In this document: positions 7,359 through 14,799 of the stretch, piece by piece | How the letters are laid out: each line of letters starts with the position of its first letter | Numbering within the stretch: the first letter of the stretch is position 1 | NCBI GenBank assembly: GCA_019894765.1 | Contig: JAGXNT010000005.1 | Coordinates: 1-33,136 of the forward strand | Direction of reading: 5' to 3' | From: Candidatus Heimdallarchaeota archaeon | GTDB lineage: Archaea > Asgardarchaeota > Heimdallarchaeia > JABLTI01 | DNA: 33,136 nt | The notes under the pieces: model-generated | What the model saw: only the letters and a program-made list of their open reading frames with translations | Database searches by the model: none | Told to the model about the DNA's origin: nothing | Made by a program: the position numbers and the translations under genes

Positions 7359-7832
7359 ATGATCTTCTTGAAAGCAAAGACTTTCTTCATTGGAATATTG
7401 ATTATTGCAGTTTCTTCATTAATATTTTTGATTTCACCTGATGCTCTTTATTTGATTCTACCTTCATTGCTTTTTGCAGGCGTTGCTGGTGGAGTCTATG
7501 TTGGTTATATGAGAAAAAGACCGATAATCAGTTGTTTCTATGATGGCTTAGTGATAGGAATTCCTGGTAGTATTATCCAAGCTGCTATATCAATGCCAAT
7601 TCTCTGGTATTATCATAGTATATATACACAACAAAATGCTTTAACCATGCTCATACTTATGCTCTTGTCATCGTTTATGTTATGCGGTATTGTTGGTGTT
7701 CCTGCGGGAGCTGCAATAAGTGGAATGTATTATCGCTATCTGAAGAGAGATAGAGGCGAAATGGAATTATATGAAACAATTTTAAATGAAAAAACTAGTG
7801 ACAAAAGCAAAATTGAGAAGCTAATGGAATAG
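7359..7832 (+). CDS. Multi-pass membrane protein, DUF5518-like
   Basis: The 157-residue protein has four hydrophobic segments (about 8-27, 29-50, 62-85 and 94-118) with Gly-rich stretches AGVAGGVYVGY and GVPAGAAISG, and a charged cytoplasmic tail from 127 on. The pattern resembles the small archaeal DUF5518 membrane proteins, but I cannot assign a function. It is followed after about 40 bases by the radical SAM gene and may be cotranscribed with it. No signal peptide distinct from the first TM segment is seen. Confidence 0.6.
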   Translation: MIFLKAKTFFIGILIIAVSSLIFLISPDALYLILPSLLFAGVAGGVYVGYMRKRPIISCFYDGLVIGIPGSIIQAAISMPILWYYHSIYTQQNALTMLILMLLSSFMLCGIVGVPAGAAISGMYYRYLKRDRGEMELYETILNEKTSDKSKIEKLME

Positions 7833-7873
7833 TCCTTATTTTTGAAGTCAATGATTTTTCGGTGGAATGAACA

Positions 7874-8971
7874 ACGAATTACTTCCTTATACTAACCCGA
7901 GCTTGTAATCTGAAATGCAAGTATTGTGGGGAAGATGCAGCTTTCGAGCTCCCTCCGATTGATGTTAATTACTCAATTAAGAGTTTGAGAAATTTCCTGC
8001 AACAAGATGAGAGTGAAAAAACAATTCAATTTTATGGTGGTGAACCTTTAATCAGAATACCATTACTTGAAAAAATCATGGATGAACTTCCAAGTATAAA
8101 ACACTGGTCAATTCAAACAAATATGATAAGTCTCCACAAATTGGATCCAAAATATCTTAGACGCATAAGTACTATTCTTGCATCTATAGACGGTCGAGAA
8201 GAAATAACCGATGCAAATCGCGGTAATGGTATCTATGCTAAAGTTCTTGAAAACTGCAAGTTAGCAAGAAAAAACGGTTTTAAAGGGGATTTGATTGCAA
8301 GAATAGCTATTTCTGAAGTAGCTGATATTTACAAGGAAGTAACTCATTTAGCTAGTCTAAGTAATCCAGGTTTTAATCATATTCATTGGCAAATTGATAG
8401 TCAATGGGATGATGATCCGAAAGCAAGATGGAAAGATTTCGATCATTGGATGAAAAATTCCTACAATCCAGGCATAACAAAACTTGTACACTGGTGGTTA
8501 GAAAACATGCGAGAAGGAAAACTAATTGGTCTTGTACCATTCATTTCTGTTATGAAATCTATTCTTGATGATTCCCCAAGTCCATTGCGTTGTGGGGCTG
8601 GCTTGGATTCATTCGCTATTAATCCAAATGGATCAATTTCTGTGTGTCCAATATCTCCGGAATTTGATCTTTCGATAGTTGGTGATATACAAACTAGCAC
8701 TCCGAAATCAGTACAGAATTCCATGGAAGTGACCGAGCCTTGTCCATCATGTGATATATTCGGTCTATGTGGTGGTCGATGTTTGTTCACTAATCATACA
8801 AAATTGTGGGGACTAGAAGCATTCAAGAAAGTTTGTGGAACCGTTGAACATATGGTCTCTGAGCTCAAGGTAATTAAAGGAGATGTTCAATCCTTAATTG
8901 AAAGCGGGGTTATTGCAAAAACTGAGTTTGAGTATCCAAGATTCAATAATGGGTGTGAAATTATACCATAA
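7874..8971 (+). CDS. Radical SAM/SPASM protein, AF1577-like
   Basis: The frame encodes C11-x3-C15-x2-C18 (ACNLKCKYCG), the radical SAM [4Fe-4S] motif, then FYGGEP as the Gly-rich SAM-binding strand. A C-terminal SPASM-like region follows with LRCGAGLDSF, SVCP, CPSCD and LCGGRC cysteines for auxiliary clusters. This fits the AF1577-type group annotated as putative peptide-modifying enzymes; the substrate is unknown. No ATG, GTG or TTG occurs in frame between the stop at 7868-7870 and the cysteine motif. The best position by homology is an ACG at 7874, with GGTGG at 7861-7865 spaced 8 bases before it. The next standard start, TTG at 7985, would remove the cluster motif. The gene ends 7 bases from the convergent flavodoxin gene. 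Confidence 0.75.
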   Translation, partial: TNYFLILTRACNLKCKYCGEDAAFELPPIDVNYSIKSLRNFLQQDESEKTIQFYGGEPLIRIPLLEKIMDELPSIKHWSIQTNMISLHKLDPKYLRRISTILASIDGREEITDANRGNGIYAKVLENCKLARKNGFKGDLIARIAISEVADIYKEVTHLASLSNPGFNHIHWQIDSQWDDDPKARWKDFDHWMKNSYNPGITKLVHWWLENMREGKLIGLVPFISVMKSILDDSPSPLRCGAGLDSFAINPNGSISVCPISPEFDLSIVGDIQTSTPKSVQNSMEVTEPCPSCDIFGLCGGRCLFTNHTKLWGLEAFKKVCGTVEHMVSELKVIKGDVQSLIESGVIAKTEFEYPRFNNGCEIIP

Positions 8972-8978
8972 GAAATGG

Positions 8979-9467
8979 TTATGAAATTTTAGATACTAAT
9001 TCCTTAGCCCATTTCTGAGCTGTCTTTGCATCTTCTTCTTTTGCTTTAATGAGTGGTTGACTGAAATCGATTTCTCCTATGATCTCGTTTCCTTTTAGTT
9101 TCCTCCTCATTATTTTGAAAGTTTTACCCTTATTCCCCATTCGACAACAGAATAATCCAATCTTCTTACTAGCAAGCTTTGCTCGAGAGAGAAATGATCT
9201 CATGGAAGGAGTATAACTTAAAGACCAAGTTGGAGTTCCAAGAAATAAAACATCATAATCCTCAGGATTCTTATCAAAGGGTAACAATTTGGGTTTGAAA
9301 CCAAAAACAACTTGAGCTCCACCAATTGGATACTTGAAGAATCCCTTAGATTTGACATCCTTAGTTGGTTTCAACTCTAATAGGTTAGCTTTCAATTCTT
9401 TAGCAATAGCTTCAGCTATAAATTTTGTATTCCCTTCAAACGAATAAAACGCAACAAGTATTCTCAA
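8979..9467 (-). CDS. Flavodoxin family protein
   Basis: The protein begins RILVAFYSFEGNTKFIAEAI, an FMN phosphate-binding loop of the flavodoxin type (SFEGNT), and contains FLGTPTWSLSYTPSMRSFL, the second FMN-contacting loop. It would shuttle electrons as a soluble FMN protein. The open frame begins at a TTG at 9479; I prefer the TTG at 9467 (162 residues) because GGTG at 9477-9474 lies 6 bases before it and the protein then starts directly with the first strand. It lies about 50 bases downstream of cofD on the same strand, so cotranscription with an F420 gene is likely. Confidence 0.8.
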   Translation of the reverse strand: MRILVAFYSFEGNTKFIAEAIAKELKANLLELKPTKDVKSKGFFKYPIGGAQVVFGFKPKLLPFDKNPEDYDVLFLGTPTWSLSYTPSMRSFLSRAKLASKKIGLFCCRMGNKGKTFKIMRRKLKGNEIIGEIDFSQPLIKAKEEDAKTAQKWAKELVSKIS

Positions 9468-9530
9468 AAATAACACCAAGTAAACATCAATTTTATAATA
9501 AAAAAATCTACGATAACTAAATATTTTTCC

Positions 9531-10487
9531 TCAAAAATTAATTCCAGTCTCTTTAAGAATAACCTTAGCTAAATTTATCTGATCGACTTTAGTTTTCAAA
9601 GAAATATCAGTACAAACAACTTGTAATCCCAAATTTTGGATGTCATCTATTAATTTTGCATCATTCGTACTTATTACTATGATATCCAAGAAATCTTTAT
9701 ACAATTTAGCAATCCCAAGTGATGATGCTTCATAACCTAAATCTTTCAGTAATCGGGCCGCTGGTCCACTAAAAGCCTTACCACTATCAAGTGGAGATAT
9801 CGCAATTACTTTAGCTTTTGACTCAGATAATGCTTTTCTCAATTCTTGCAGAGATAACATTGGACCAATACTAGTAATTGGATTGCTCGGTCCAAGAATT
9901 ATTACTTGTGAATTTCTTATCGCTTCAATGGCTTCTTGATTAGCTTTAGCATCTTCACTCCCTTCATAACGAACTGCTGTAACTTTGATTTTTTCTCTGA
10001 ATTTCACAGTGTATTCTTGGAATGAAAACTTCTCATTTTTTTCATTCAGCATGACTGTTTTTACTGAGTCATCTGACATTGGGATAATTTTCGCTGTAAC
10101 ACCTAATCTCGAACAGATTTCGTTAGTTGCTTCAGATAAAGTAAACCCAGCAGATAATAATCTATTTCTCGTTAAATGAAGTGCTAAATCTTTATCTCCC
10201 AATTTAAACCAAGTTTCTTCTTTCATCACTTTCAAATGCTGTAAAGTTTTAAATGAATCATCTTCTACTCCCCAAAATTTCGCAATATCTAGTTGATTTG
10301 AAAATAAGTACACTAAGGAATCAATATCAGGTGAGACTAACAAACCAAAGAAAAGATCATCATCACCTGTATTTCCAATTATTGTTAACATATTATCATC
10401 AAGTAGTTCTCGAATACCAAGCATAAGCTTAGGAGTACCGGTTCCACCTGATAGTAATGTTATAGATTTTTGTGGATTCCTTGCCAT
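9531..10487 (-). CDS. cofD: 2-phospho-L-lactate transferase CofD
   Basis: CofD joins the lactyl/enolpyruvyl-phospho-guanosine donor to the deazaflavin FO, giving F420-0 or its dehydro form, in coenzyme F420 biosynthesis. The 318-residue length is normal. Diagnostic are SGGTGTPKLMLGI near the N-terminus, IGNTGDDDLFFGLLVSPDIDS, LGDKDLALHLTRN, and ILGPSNPITSIGPML and AISPLDSGKAFSGPAARLL in the C-terminal half. The partner ligase gene cofE is in the same window, 21 kb away on the other strand. FO synthase and CofC genes are not here. Confidence 0.93.
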   Translation of the reverse strand: MARNPQKSITLLSGGTGTPKLMLGIRELLDDNMLTIIGNTGDDDLFFGLLVSPDIDSLVYLFSNQLDIAKFWGVEDDSFKTLQHLKVMKEETWFKLGDKDLALHLTRNRLLSAGFTLSEATNEICSRLGVTAKIIPMSDDSVKTVMLNEKNEKFSFQEYTVKFREKIKVTAVRYEGSEDAKANQEAIEAIRNSQVIILGPSNPITSIGPMLSLQELRKALSESKAKVIAISPLDSGKAFSGPAARLLKDLGYEASSLGIAKLYKDFLDIIVISTNDAKLIDDIQNLGLQVVCTDISLKTKVDQINLAKVILKETGINF

Positions 10488-10612
10488 TTCATACCAACCA
10501 AATATAGATAATCTCTTCTTATTTTAAATTCATCTTAAAAGTTATTAACCTATACAAAGAAAAATGAGTAGCAGTGATTTAATCCCTTAATATTGCTTTG
10601 TGTGGAATAAAG

Positions 10613-11368
10613 ATGAATGACTCGGATGACATCGAAGTAAAAACAGAGGACACCGCATCAACGACTAAAATTGAGTTGACTCCACAGGAAATTCAACAGA
10701 ACAAAAAGCAGAAAAGAAGTAAACTTAGGGGGGAAATTCGTCAAATTCTCCGTGGCGTATTTTCTTTCGGGGCATTACAATTAATGCTTTCCCATCATCC
10801 AAATTGTGAAACCTTTGATCCTCATGTTTTTAAAATAGGCAAACTAAGATTGTGTAGAGGCTGTTTTCTAAGCTATCCTCCACTCTATGCACTTGTCGCA
10901 ATGTTCATTTTTTGGATCCCCTCAAGAAACTTTTTCTTAAGTGAAGCTGTTTCAATTATTGATAATCTTTGGTGGTTTGTTATAGGATTTGGAATCTTAA
11001 CATTTGCAAGTAGGTGGTTAGGTCGATATTCCATCTTCATTAAAGATGTAGCGAAATTCTCTCGAGGAGCTTGGACTGGTTTCTTAGTAATTGTTCTTAT
11101 CTCACAACATTGGGGATTTAAAATCGGTGCAGCTTTAATTGTTATGGGAGGAATGACTTACTTAAGCTTGCATAGAGGAAAAGATATGGAGCGCACATGC
11201 GATGAATGTGAATGGAATGCTAATTTTAATTCTTGCCCTGGTTGGGAAGGAGTTGCTGGGAGACTATTTCCAGTAAGCACACCAGTTTCAGAAAACATAA
11301 CTTTGGAAAGAACTGAAAAGTCACAAACAGAAAATCCGGAATTAGACGAATCTGATAAAAAAGAATAA
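10613..11368 (+). CDS. DUF2085-type membrane protein
   Basis: The 251-residue protein has a charged cytoplasmic N-terminus, then SHHPNCETFDPHVFKIGKLR and LCRGCFLSYPP with conserved His and Cys residues characteristic of DUF2085, and three to four TM segments between about 80 and 195. A second Cys group, CDECEWNANFNSCPG, follows the last TM segment and may complete a metal site. The function of the family is unknown. The frame is open from a TTG at 10598, but the ATG at 10613 is a more likely start. It is divergent from cofD and ends 7 bases from a convergent small gene. Confidence 0.7.
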   Translation: MNDSDDIEVKTEDTASTTKIELTPQEIQQNKKQKRSKLRGEIRQILRGVFSFGALQLMLSHHPNCETFDPHVFKIGKLRLCRGCFLSYPPLYALVAMFIFWIPSRNFFLSEAVSIIDNLWWFVIGFGILTFASRWLGRYSIFIKDVAKFSRGAWTGFLVIVLISQHWGFKIGAALIVMGGMTYLSLHRGKDMERTCDECEWNANFNSCPGWEGVAGRLFPVSTPVSENITLERTEKSQTENPELDESDKKE

Positions 11369-11375
11369 GACCCTG

Positions 11376-11591
11376 TTACTCAGAAGGATCGTCCTTACCA
11401 GTTCTTAGAGCCCATTCAAGCAATTCTCTTCTCTTTAATTCCTCAGCATATATTCCTTCTATTTTCAGTAGATTATTTTTCTCATCACCACTAAAACTAG
11501 CTATGTCTCCAGTCTTCTTTCTAATATCCCAGAGTGCTTCGCGAAGATCTGAATTACTCATTCTTTTTACTTTACGAGTTAGTCTTCTCAT
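11376..11591 (-). CDS. Small charged helical protein
   Basis: A small, highly charged, largely helical protein with no recognised family. The frame is open to an ATG at 11630 (84 residues), but I choose the ATG at 11591 (71 residues, MRRLTRKVKRMSNSDL). GGGAG at 11603-11599 lies 6 to 7 bases before it, and a TATA-like box at 11640-11635 would place the transcript start downstream of the longer start. The pattern SDLREALWDIRKK and EELKRRELLEWALR suggests a helical hairpin. It is divergent from the solute-binding protein gene. Confidence 0.5.
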   Translation of the reverse strand: MRRLTRKVKRMSNSDLREALWDIRKKTGDIASFSGDEKNNLLKIEGIYAEELKRRELLEWALRTGKDDPSE

Positions 11592-11794
11592 AAAAAATCT
11601 CCCGGAAAAATTATTGAGATGAGCATTCATAGTGGTATAATCCTGTTCTCCTAAGAAATAATTATTTTCCCCATTTAATTATTTTATTCCTAATGGAGTC
11701 GGGAAAATGACTCCAAAAGCATCAAATTTACTATACAAAAAAATCTTAATAAACTCATAAAAGATAACCCCAGTAAGCCTTATAAGCAAATCAC

Positions 11795-11818
11795 AAATTC
11801 GAATTATTTGTCGAATTT
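11795..11818. promoter_or_regulatory. Inverted repeat, possible operator
   Basis: AAATTCGA and TCGAATTT form an 8+8 inverted repeat with an 8-base spacer, about 15 bases after a TATA-like TATAAG (11780-11785). It lies in the intergenic region between the divergent small gene and the solute-binding protein gene and could bind a dimeric regulator near the transcript start. Confidence 0.35.
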
Positions 11819-11861
11819 TGAATTATTTTTGCAGACAAAACTTTTTTAAGGGACAATGTAA

Positions 11862-11966
11862 GCTAATTAGTTTAGCATCTAAACCTTCGAGGTTTAGAGG
11901 CCCGTGATTCCTAAGGAATCATGGAACCAAAATTATTAGGTTGAACCAAATTTTTTGGTGATCACC
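11862..11966 (+). promoter_or_regulatory. Structured 5' leader with four stem-loops
   Basis: Four consecutive hairpins precede the solute-binding protein gene. They are GCTAA/TTAGC (11862-11876); a perfect 9-bp TCTAAACCT/AGGTTTAGA with loop TCG (11878-11898); CGTGATTCC/GGAATCATG with loop TAA (11903-11923, one G-U); and a longer one pairing ACCAAAA (11926-11932) with TTTTGGT (11953-11959), with GGTT/AACC nested inside. The last covers the first bases of the ribosome binding site GGTGATC (11957-11963). GGTGATCACC at 11957-11966 is itself a palindrome. The arrangement suggests RNA-level control or a stabilised leader. I do not recognise a known riboswitch class. Confidence 0.5.
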
Positions 11967-11968
11967 CG

Positions 11969-13843
11969 ATGAAAGTGAACAAAGTTAAAACTACCCTTCT
12001 TGTAGGTGTTATAATGACACTCTTTGTAGCTAGTGCTATTGCTGTCCAACCAACAAAGACAGACGCCATTGAACCATTTTTCACACTAGTTTTCAAGACA
12101 AATGGTGGAGGAGTTAGACCGGATTATGGTAACTTCCTCAAACAACACTGTGCAAGAATCGGTATAAACGTAGTAGTTATTGTGCAAGACTGGCCCACAT
12201 TTGTAGGCGAGTTGATCGCCTTCCGAGACTTTGACGTTTGTTACGTCGGTCTAAGTGGTGGCGGTGCAGACCCAGACTTCTCTGGTGTTTATGACGAAAA
12301 CGGCTCATTGAACTTGTTCGGTTATCATACCAGCATGGACTGGGATGATGATCTTGATACAGGAATCAATGAATGGTACATTGTACAAGGCAATTTAATT
12401 ATGCCTCCCGACTCAGAAGAACGTGTCCAACATTACTGGGCATGGCAACAATATTTCATGGACAAAATCTGTCCAATGGCTCCAACATTCTCCCCAAGAG
12501 GCTATAATGCTTTCTGGGCAACCCTAAGCGGTTATAATATGTCTGATGGTATATTACAATCATGGGGTAAAATGGATTGGACAGCTTCTCACACTGGACA
12601 AGTTAGTGATGATGAGTTAGTTATTACAGATGCTGCTTGGTCAGATCTTAATCCATTGTTCCAAGATGATACTTCTTCAAGTTTCATCAGCAGTGCAACT
12701 ATGGATGTTTTGATCTGGTACGATGCTGATCTTACAGTTTATCCTCACTTAGCTGAGAGCTATACTATGATTAATGATACCTGGATGAGAATTGTTTTAA
12801 GACAAGGTATTGAATGGGCTGATGATCCAGACGGTTTATCAACCAATGAAGTGTTTGATGTTGATGATGTTTACTTCACCATTTATTCATGGAGAGAAGT
12901 ATCTAATGACCAAGGAACATGGAGTTGGGTCAAAGATTTGAAGAAAGTCGATCAATATACTTTGGACTTATTCATTGACGGTAACCCAGGAACAGCAGCA
13001 AACGATGCTTACGCTCCGTTCTTACCATCACTAAACACTCGAATTCTCCCAGAATACTACTTGAACCAAACTCAATTAGCAGACGGAGTAACACCTGATA
13101 TTACTCACCCATCATGGAATACCTTTGCCACAAATTGTTTCGGTACTGGACTTTTCAAAATCGATGACTTCACTGAAGGAGTAGAAACTGTACTAACAGT
13201 TAGATTAGATTGCTGGAGATTAGATCCTGTAGTTACAGCAGATACTGCTTTAGATTGGGCTAACAGATTCGGTTTCGGCACAGGCTGGGATGGAATGCAC
13301 CAATTGAGAATCAGAATTATTCCTGATTTGCAAACATCACTCCTCGAATTCCAATCTGGTAAAGTCGATCTTGAAGCTGTCGGATGGAATCCATCCGCTA
13401 GAGACGATTTCGTTGAAGACCCAGACTTCACTGTACAATCTGATACACTATACAGTTTTGGTTTCTACGGATTTAACATGAGAGAAGTAAGACCAGTTGT
13501 TGGTAGTCGTTTAGTCGCTCCTGGTGACCCAACACTAACTGTTGGTCTTTGTGTAAGAAAAGCTATTGCATATGCTCTTGACAGACTTGAAATCAACGAC
13601 GTTATTCACAGAGGTGAATACGCCCTTAGCGACACCCCACTCTATCCAAAGATGGGTATTTGGAATAATCCAAACATTATTCGCTACAACCACGACCTCG
13701 ACAAAGCAAGAGAATACATGACAAAAGCAGGATACGATTTAGGTTGGACTCCAACAACTCCTGGTTTCACCATGTTAATTGCTTTCACCTCAATCATGGC
13801 AATTGCAACAATTACATATCTTATCGTTAAAAAACGAAAATAA
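11969..13843 (+). CDS. Permuted family-5 solute-binding protein
   Basis: The 624-residue exported lipid- or membrane-anchored protein belongs to SBP family 5 (oligopeptide/dipeptide ABC-type binding proteins), with the order of parts rearranged. After a signal peptide (1-33), residues 37-190 match what is normally the C-terminal lobe (QHCARIGINVVVIVQDWPTF, FDVCYVGLSGGGADPDF). Residues 216-590 match the normally N-terminal and middle parts (ELVITDAAWSDLNPLF, PHLAESYTMINDTWMRIVLR, FDVDDVYFTIYSW, then VRKAIAYALDRLEINDVI and HDLDKAREYMTKAGY). A short TPTTPGFTM linker, a TM segment (601-620) and KKRK end the protein, as in archaeal surface anchors. No permease or ATPase gene is nearby. A strong GGTGATC precedes the ATG, and a terminator hairpin follows. 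Confidence 0.85.
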   Translation: MKVNKVKTTLLVGVIMTLFVASAIAVQPTKTDAIEPFFTLVFKTNGGGVRPDYGNFLKQHCARIGINVVVIVQDWPTFVGELIAFRDFDVCYVGLSGGGADPDFSGVYDENGSLNLFGYHTSMDWDDDLDTGINEWYIVQGNLIMPPDSEERVQHYWAWQQYFMDKICPMAPTFSPRGYNAFWATLSGYNMSDGILQSWGKMDWTASHTGQVSDDELVITDAAWSDLNPLFQDDTSSSFISSATMDVLIWYDADLTVYPHLAESYTMINDTWMRIVLRQGIEWADDPDGLSTNEVFDVDDVYFTIYSWREVSNDQGTWSWVKDLKKVDQYTLDLFIDGNPGTAANDAYAPFLPSLNTRILPEYYLNQTQLADGVTPDITHPSWNTFATNCFGTGLFKIDDFTEGVETVLTVRLDCWRLDPVVTADTALDWANRFGFGTGWDGMHQLRIRIIPDLQTSLLEFQSGKVDLEAVGWNPSARDDFVEDPDFTVQSDTLYSFGFYGFNMREVRPVVGSRLVAPGDPTLTVGLCVRKAIAYALDRLEINDVIHRGEYALSDTPLYPKMGIWNNPNIIRYNHDLDKAREYMTKAGYDLGWTPTTPGFTMLIAFTSIMAIATITYLIVKKRK

Positions 13844-13856
13844 TCACTCTGTAATG

Positions 13857-13894
13857 TAGCAGCGGGTTAACCTGCTGCACATATCTCTTTTTTT
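13857..13894 (+). terminator. Terminator after the solute-binding gene
   Basis: GCAGCGGGTTAACCTGCTGC (13859-13878) folds into a long stem with one G-U pair, and is followed by a T-rich run (TCTTTTTTTCT) ending near 13894. It lies 15 bases after the stop codon. Confidence 0.65.
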
Positions 13895-13944
13895 CTATTC
13901 ATTAAACTCAAATGATTCGCTAAACTTGTTTTATTGTAGAATAA

Positions 13945-13958
13945 GAAAGATTTAAAAC
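13945..13958 (+). promoter_or_regulatory. tRNA-Glu promoter (BRE/TATA-like)
   Basis: GAAAGATTTAAAAC lies 51 bases before the mature tRNA-Glu 5' end and matches the GAAAGATT-plus-A-rich element before the other tRNA genes. Confidence 0.5.
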
Positions 13959-13995
13959 CAGATAATACAAACAAGGAAAACGTAAAAATTAACAC

Positions 13996-14073
13996 GCCCC
14001 GATGGTGTAGTTCGGCCAATCATCGCAGCCTTTCGAGTTGTGGACTCGGGTTCAAATCCCGGTCGGGGCACCA
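13996..14073 (+). tRNA. tRNA-Glu(TTC), CCA encoded
   Basis: Acceptor GCCCCGA pairs with TCGGGGC, and the anticodon stem GCAGC/GTTGT (with G-U pairs) closes loop CTTTCGA with anticodon TTC. The T arm contains GGGTTCAAATCCC, and CCA is encoded at 14071-14073. A T-run follows directly. Confidence 0.93.
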
Positions 14074-14129
14074 CTTTTTCTCCAGAAACTTTTTGTGTAA
14101 CTAGTAGTAATATTTCTCGGTGCTAACAG

Positions 14130-14507
14130 TTGACATTAAAGGAAACATATCCAGTCAAGTTCAAAATTGATGGCGGAGGGGAAGTGAAGGGTGAGTTCTA
14201 TCGAGTCAAAGCTCCTCATTCAGTTGAAAACATATGGTATGCATTACCATTAAGTGGTCGGGTAAGAGTACAGGATAACGCACAAGCTTATTTCTTAATC
14301 GATATCCAAGTAAAACAGGAACGCCCAACCTTTGATGTAAACCCTGGAGATATTGCTTATTGGCCTATGAGTAAAGCTATCTGTGTATTTTGGGAGAAAA
14401 TACGACCCTATTCAGAAGTTAACATAATCGGCAAAATCACCGGAGATCTGAATTTATTTAAAACAATGAAAAATTTAACCCGAGTTGTTCTAGAGAAAGA
14501 TGAGTGA
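14130..14507 (+). CDS. Cyclophilin-like fold protein
   Basis: The 125-residue protein matches the small prokaryotic cyclophilin-like family (TM1367/AF0055 type): KFKIDGGGEVKGEFYRVKAP, TVENIWYALPLSGRV-like central segment (SVENIWYALPLSGR), VNPGDIAYWPMSKAICVFW and a C-terminal INIIGKI strand. These have the cyclophilin beta-barrel but generally lack proven isomerase activity. I use the TTG start at 14130 because GGTG at 14119-14122 is well spaced before it. The stop codon directly abuts that of the convergent zinc-ribbon gene. Confidence 0.7.
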   Translation: MTLKETYPVKFKIDGGGEVKGEFYRVKAPHSVENIWYALPLSGRVRVQDNAQAYFLIDIQVKQERPTFDVNPGDIAYWPMSKAICVFWEKIRPYSEVNIIGKITGDLNLFKTMKNLTRVVLEKDE

Positions 14508-14708
14508 TTAGTAATCCAGTTTTTTCAAATTACTCTTCCAAATTGCTAATCCACAATTTTCGCATTCAATTTTTTGCTTATATTCTTTCCTTGTCCAATA
14601 TACTTTGAGAATAAGAGTACTATTACAATTACCACACTTCTCTGACAGCTCTTTAGTTTCCATTAAAACAAGGTCTTCTTCCTTCATATCGGAATCTTTG
14701 GTAAACAT
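14508..14708 (-). CDS. Small zinc-ribbon protein
   Basis: The 66-residue protein has two knuckles, CGNC near residue 25 and CENC near 49, separated by basic strands (TLILKVYWTRKEYKQKIE), a typical zinc ribbon. The role is unknown; nucleic-acid or protein binding is usual. GGTGGG 9 bases upstream supports the ATG at 14708 over a later in-frame ATG. Confidence 0.6.
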   Translation of the reverse strand: MFTKDSDMKEEDLVLMETKELSEKCGNCNSTLILKVYWTRKEYKQKIECENCGLAIWKSNLKKLDY

Positions 14709-14799
14709 TGTTAAATTCCCACCATTTAATAAATTGATTAAATGTCAAATGAATAAAATATCATGATGAAGATAAATATGAAATGAAACAGCAACTCAA

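Noticed and set aside
11878..11923. Stem-loops read as a CRISPR-like or transposon repeat
   Set aside because: The stems differ in sequence, are not regularly spaced and occur once; a structured mRNA leader explains them better.
13105..13431. Minus-strand ORF inside the solute-binding gene
   Set aside because: Shadow of a gene with clear domain structure on the plus strand.
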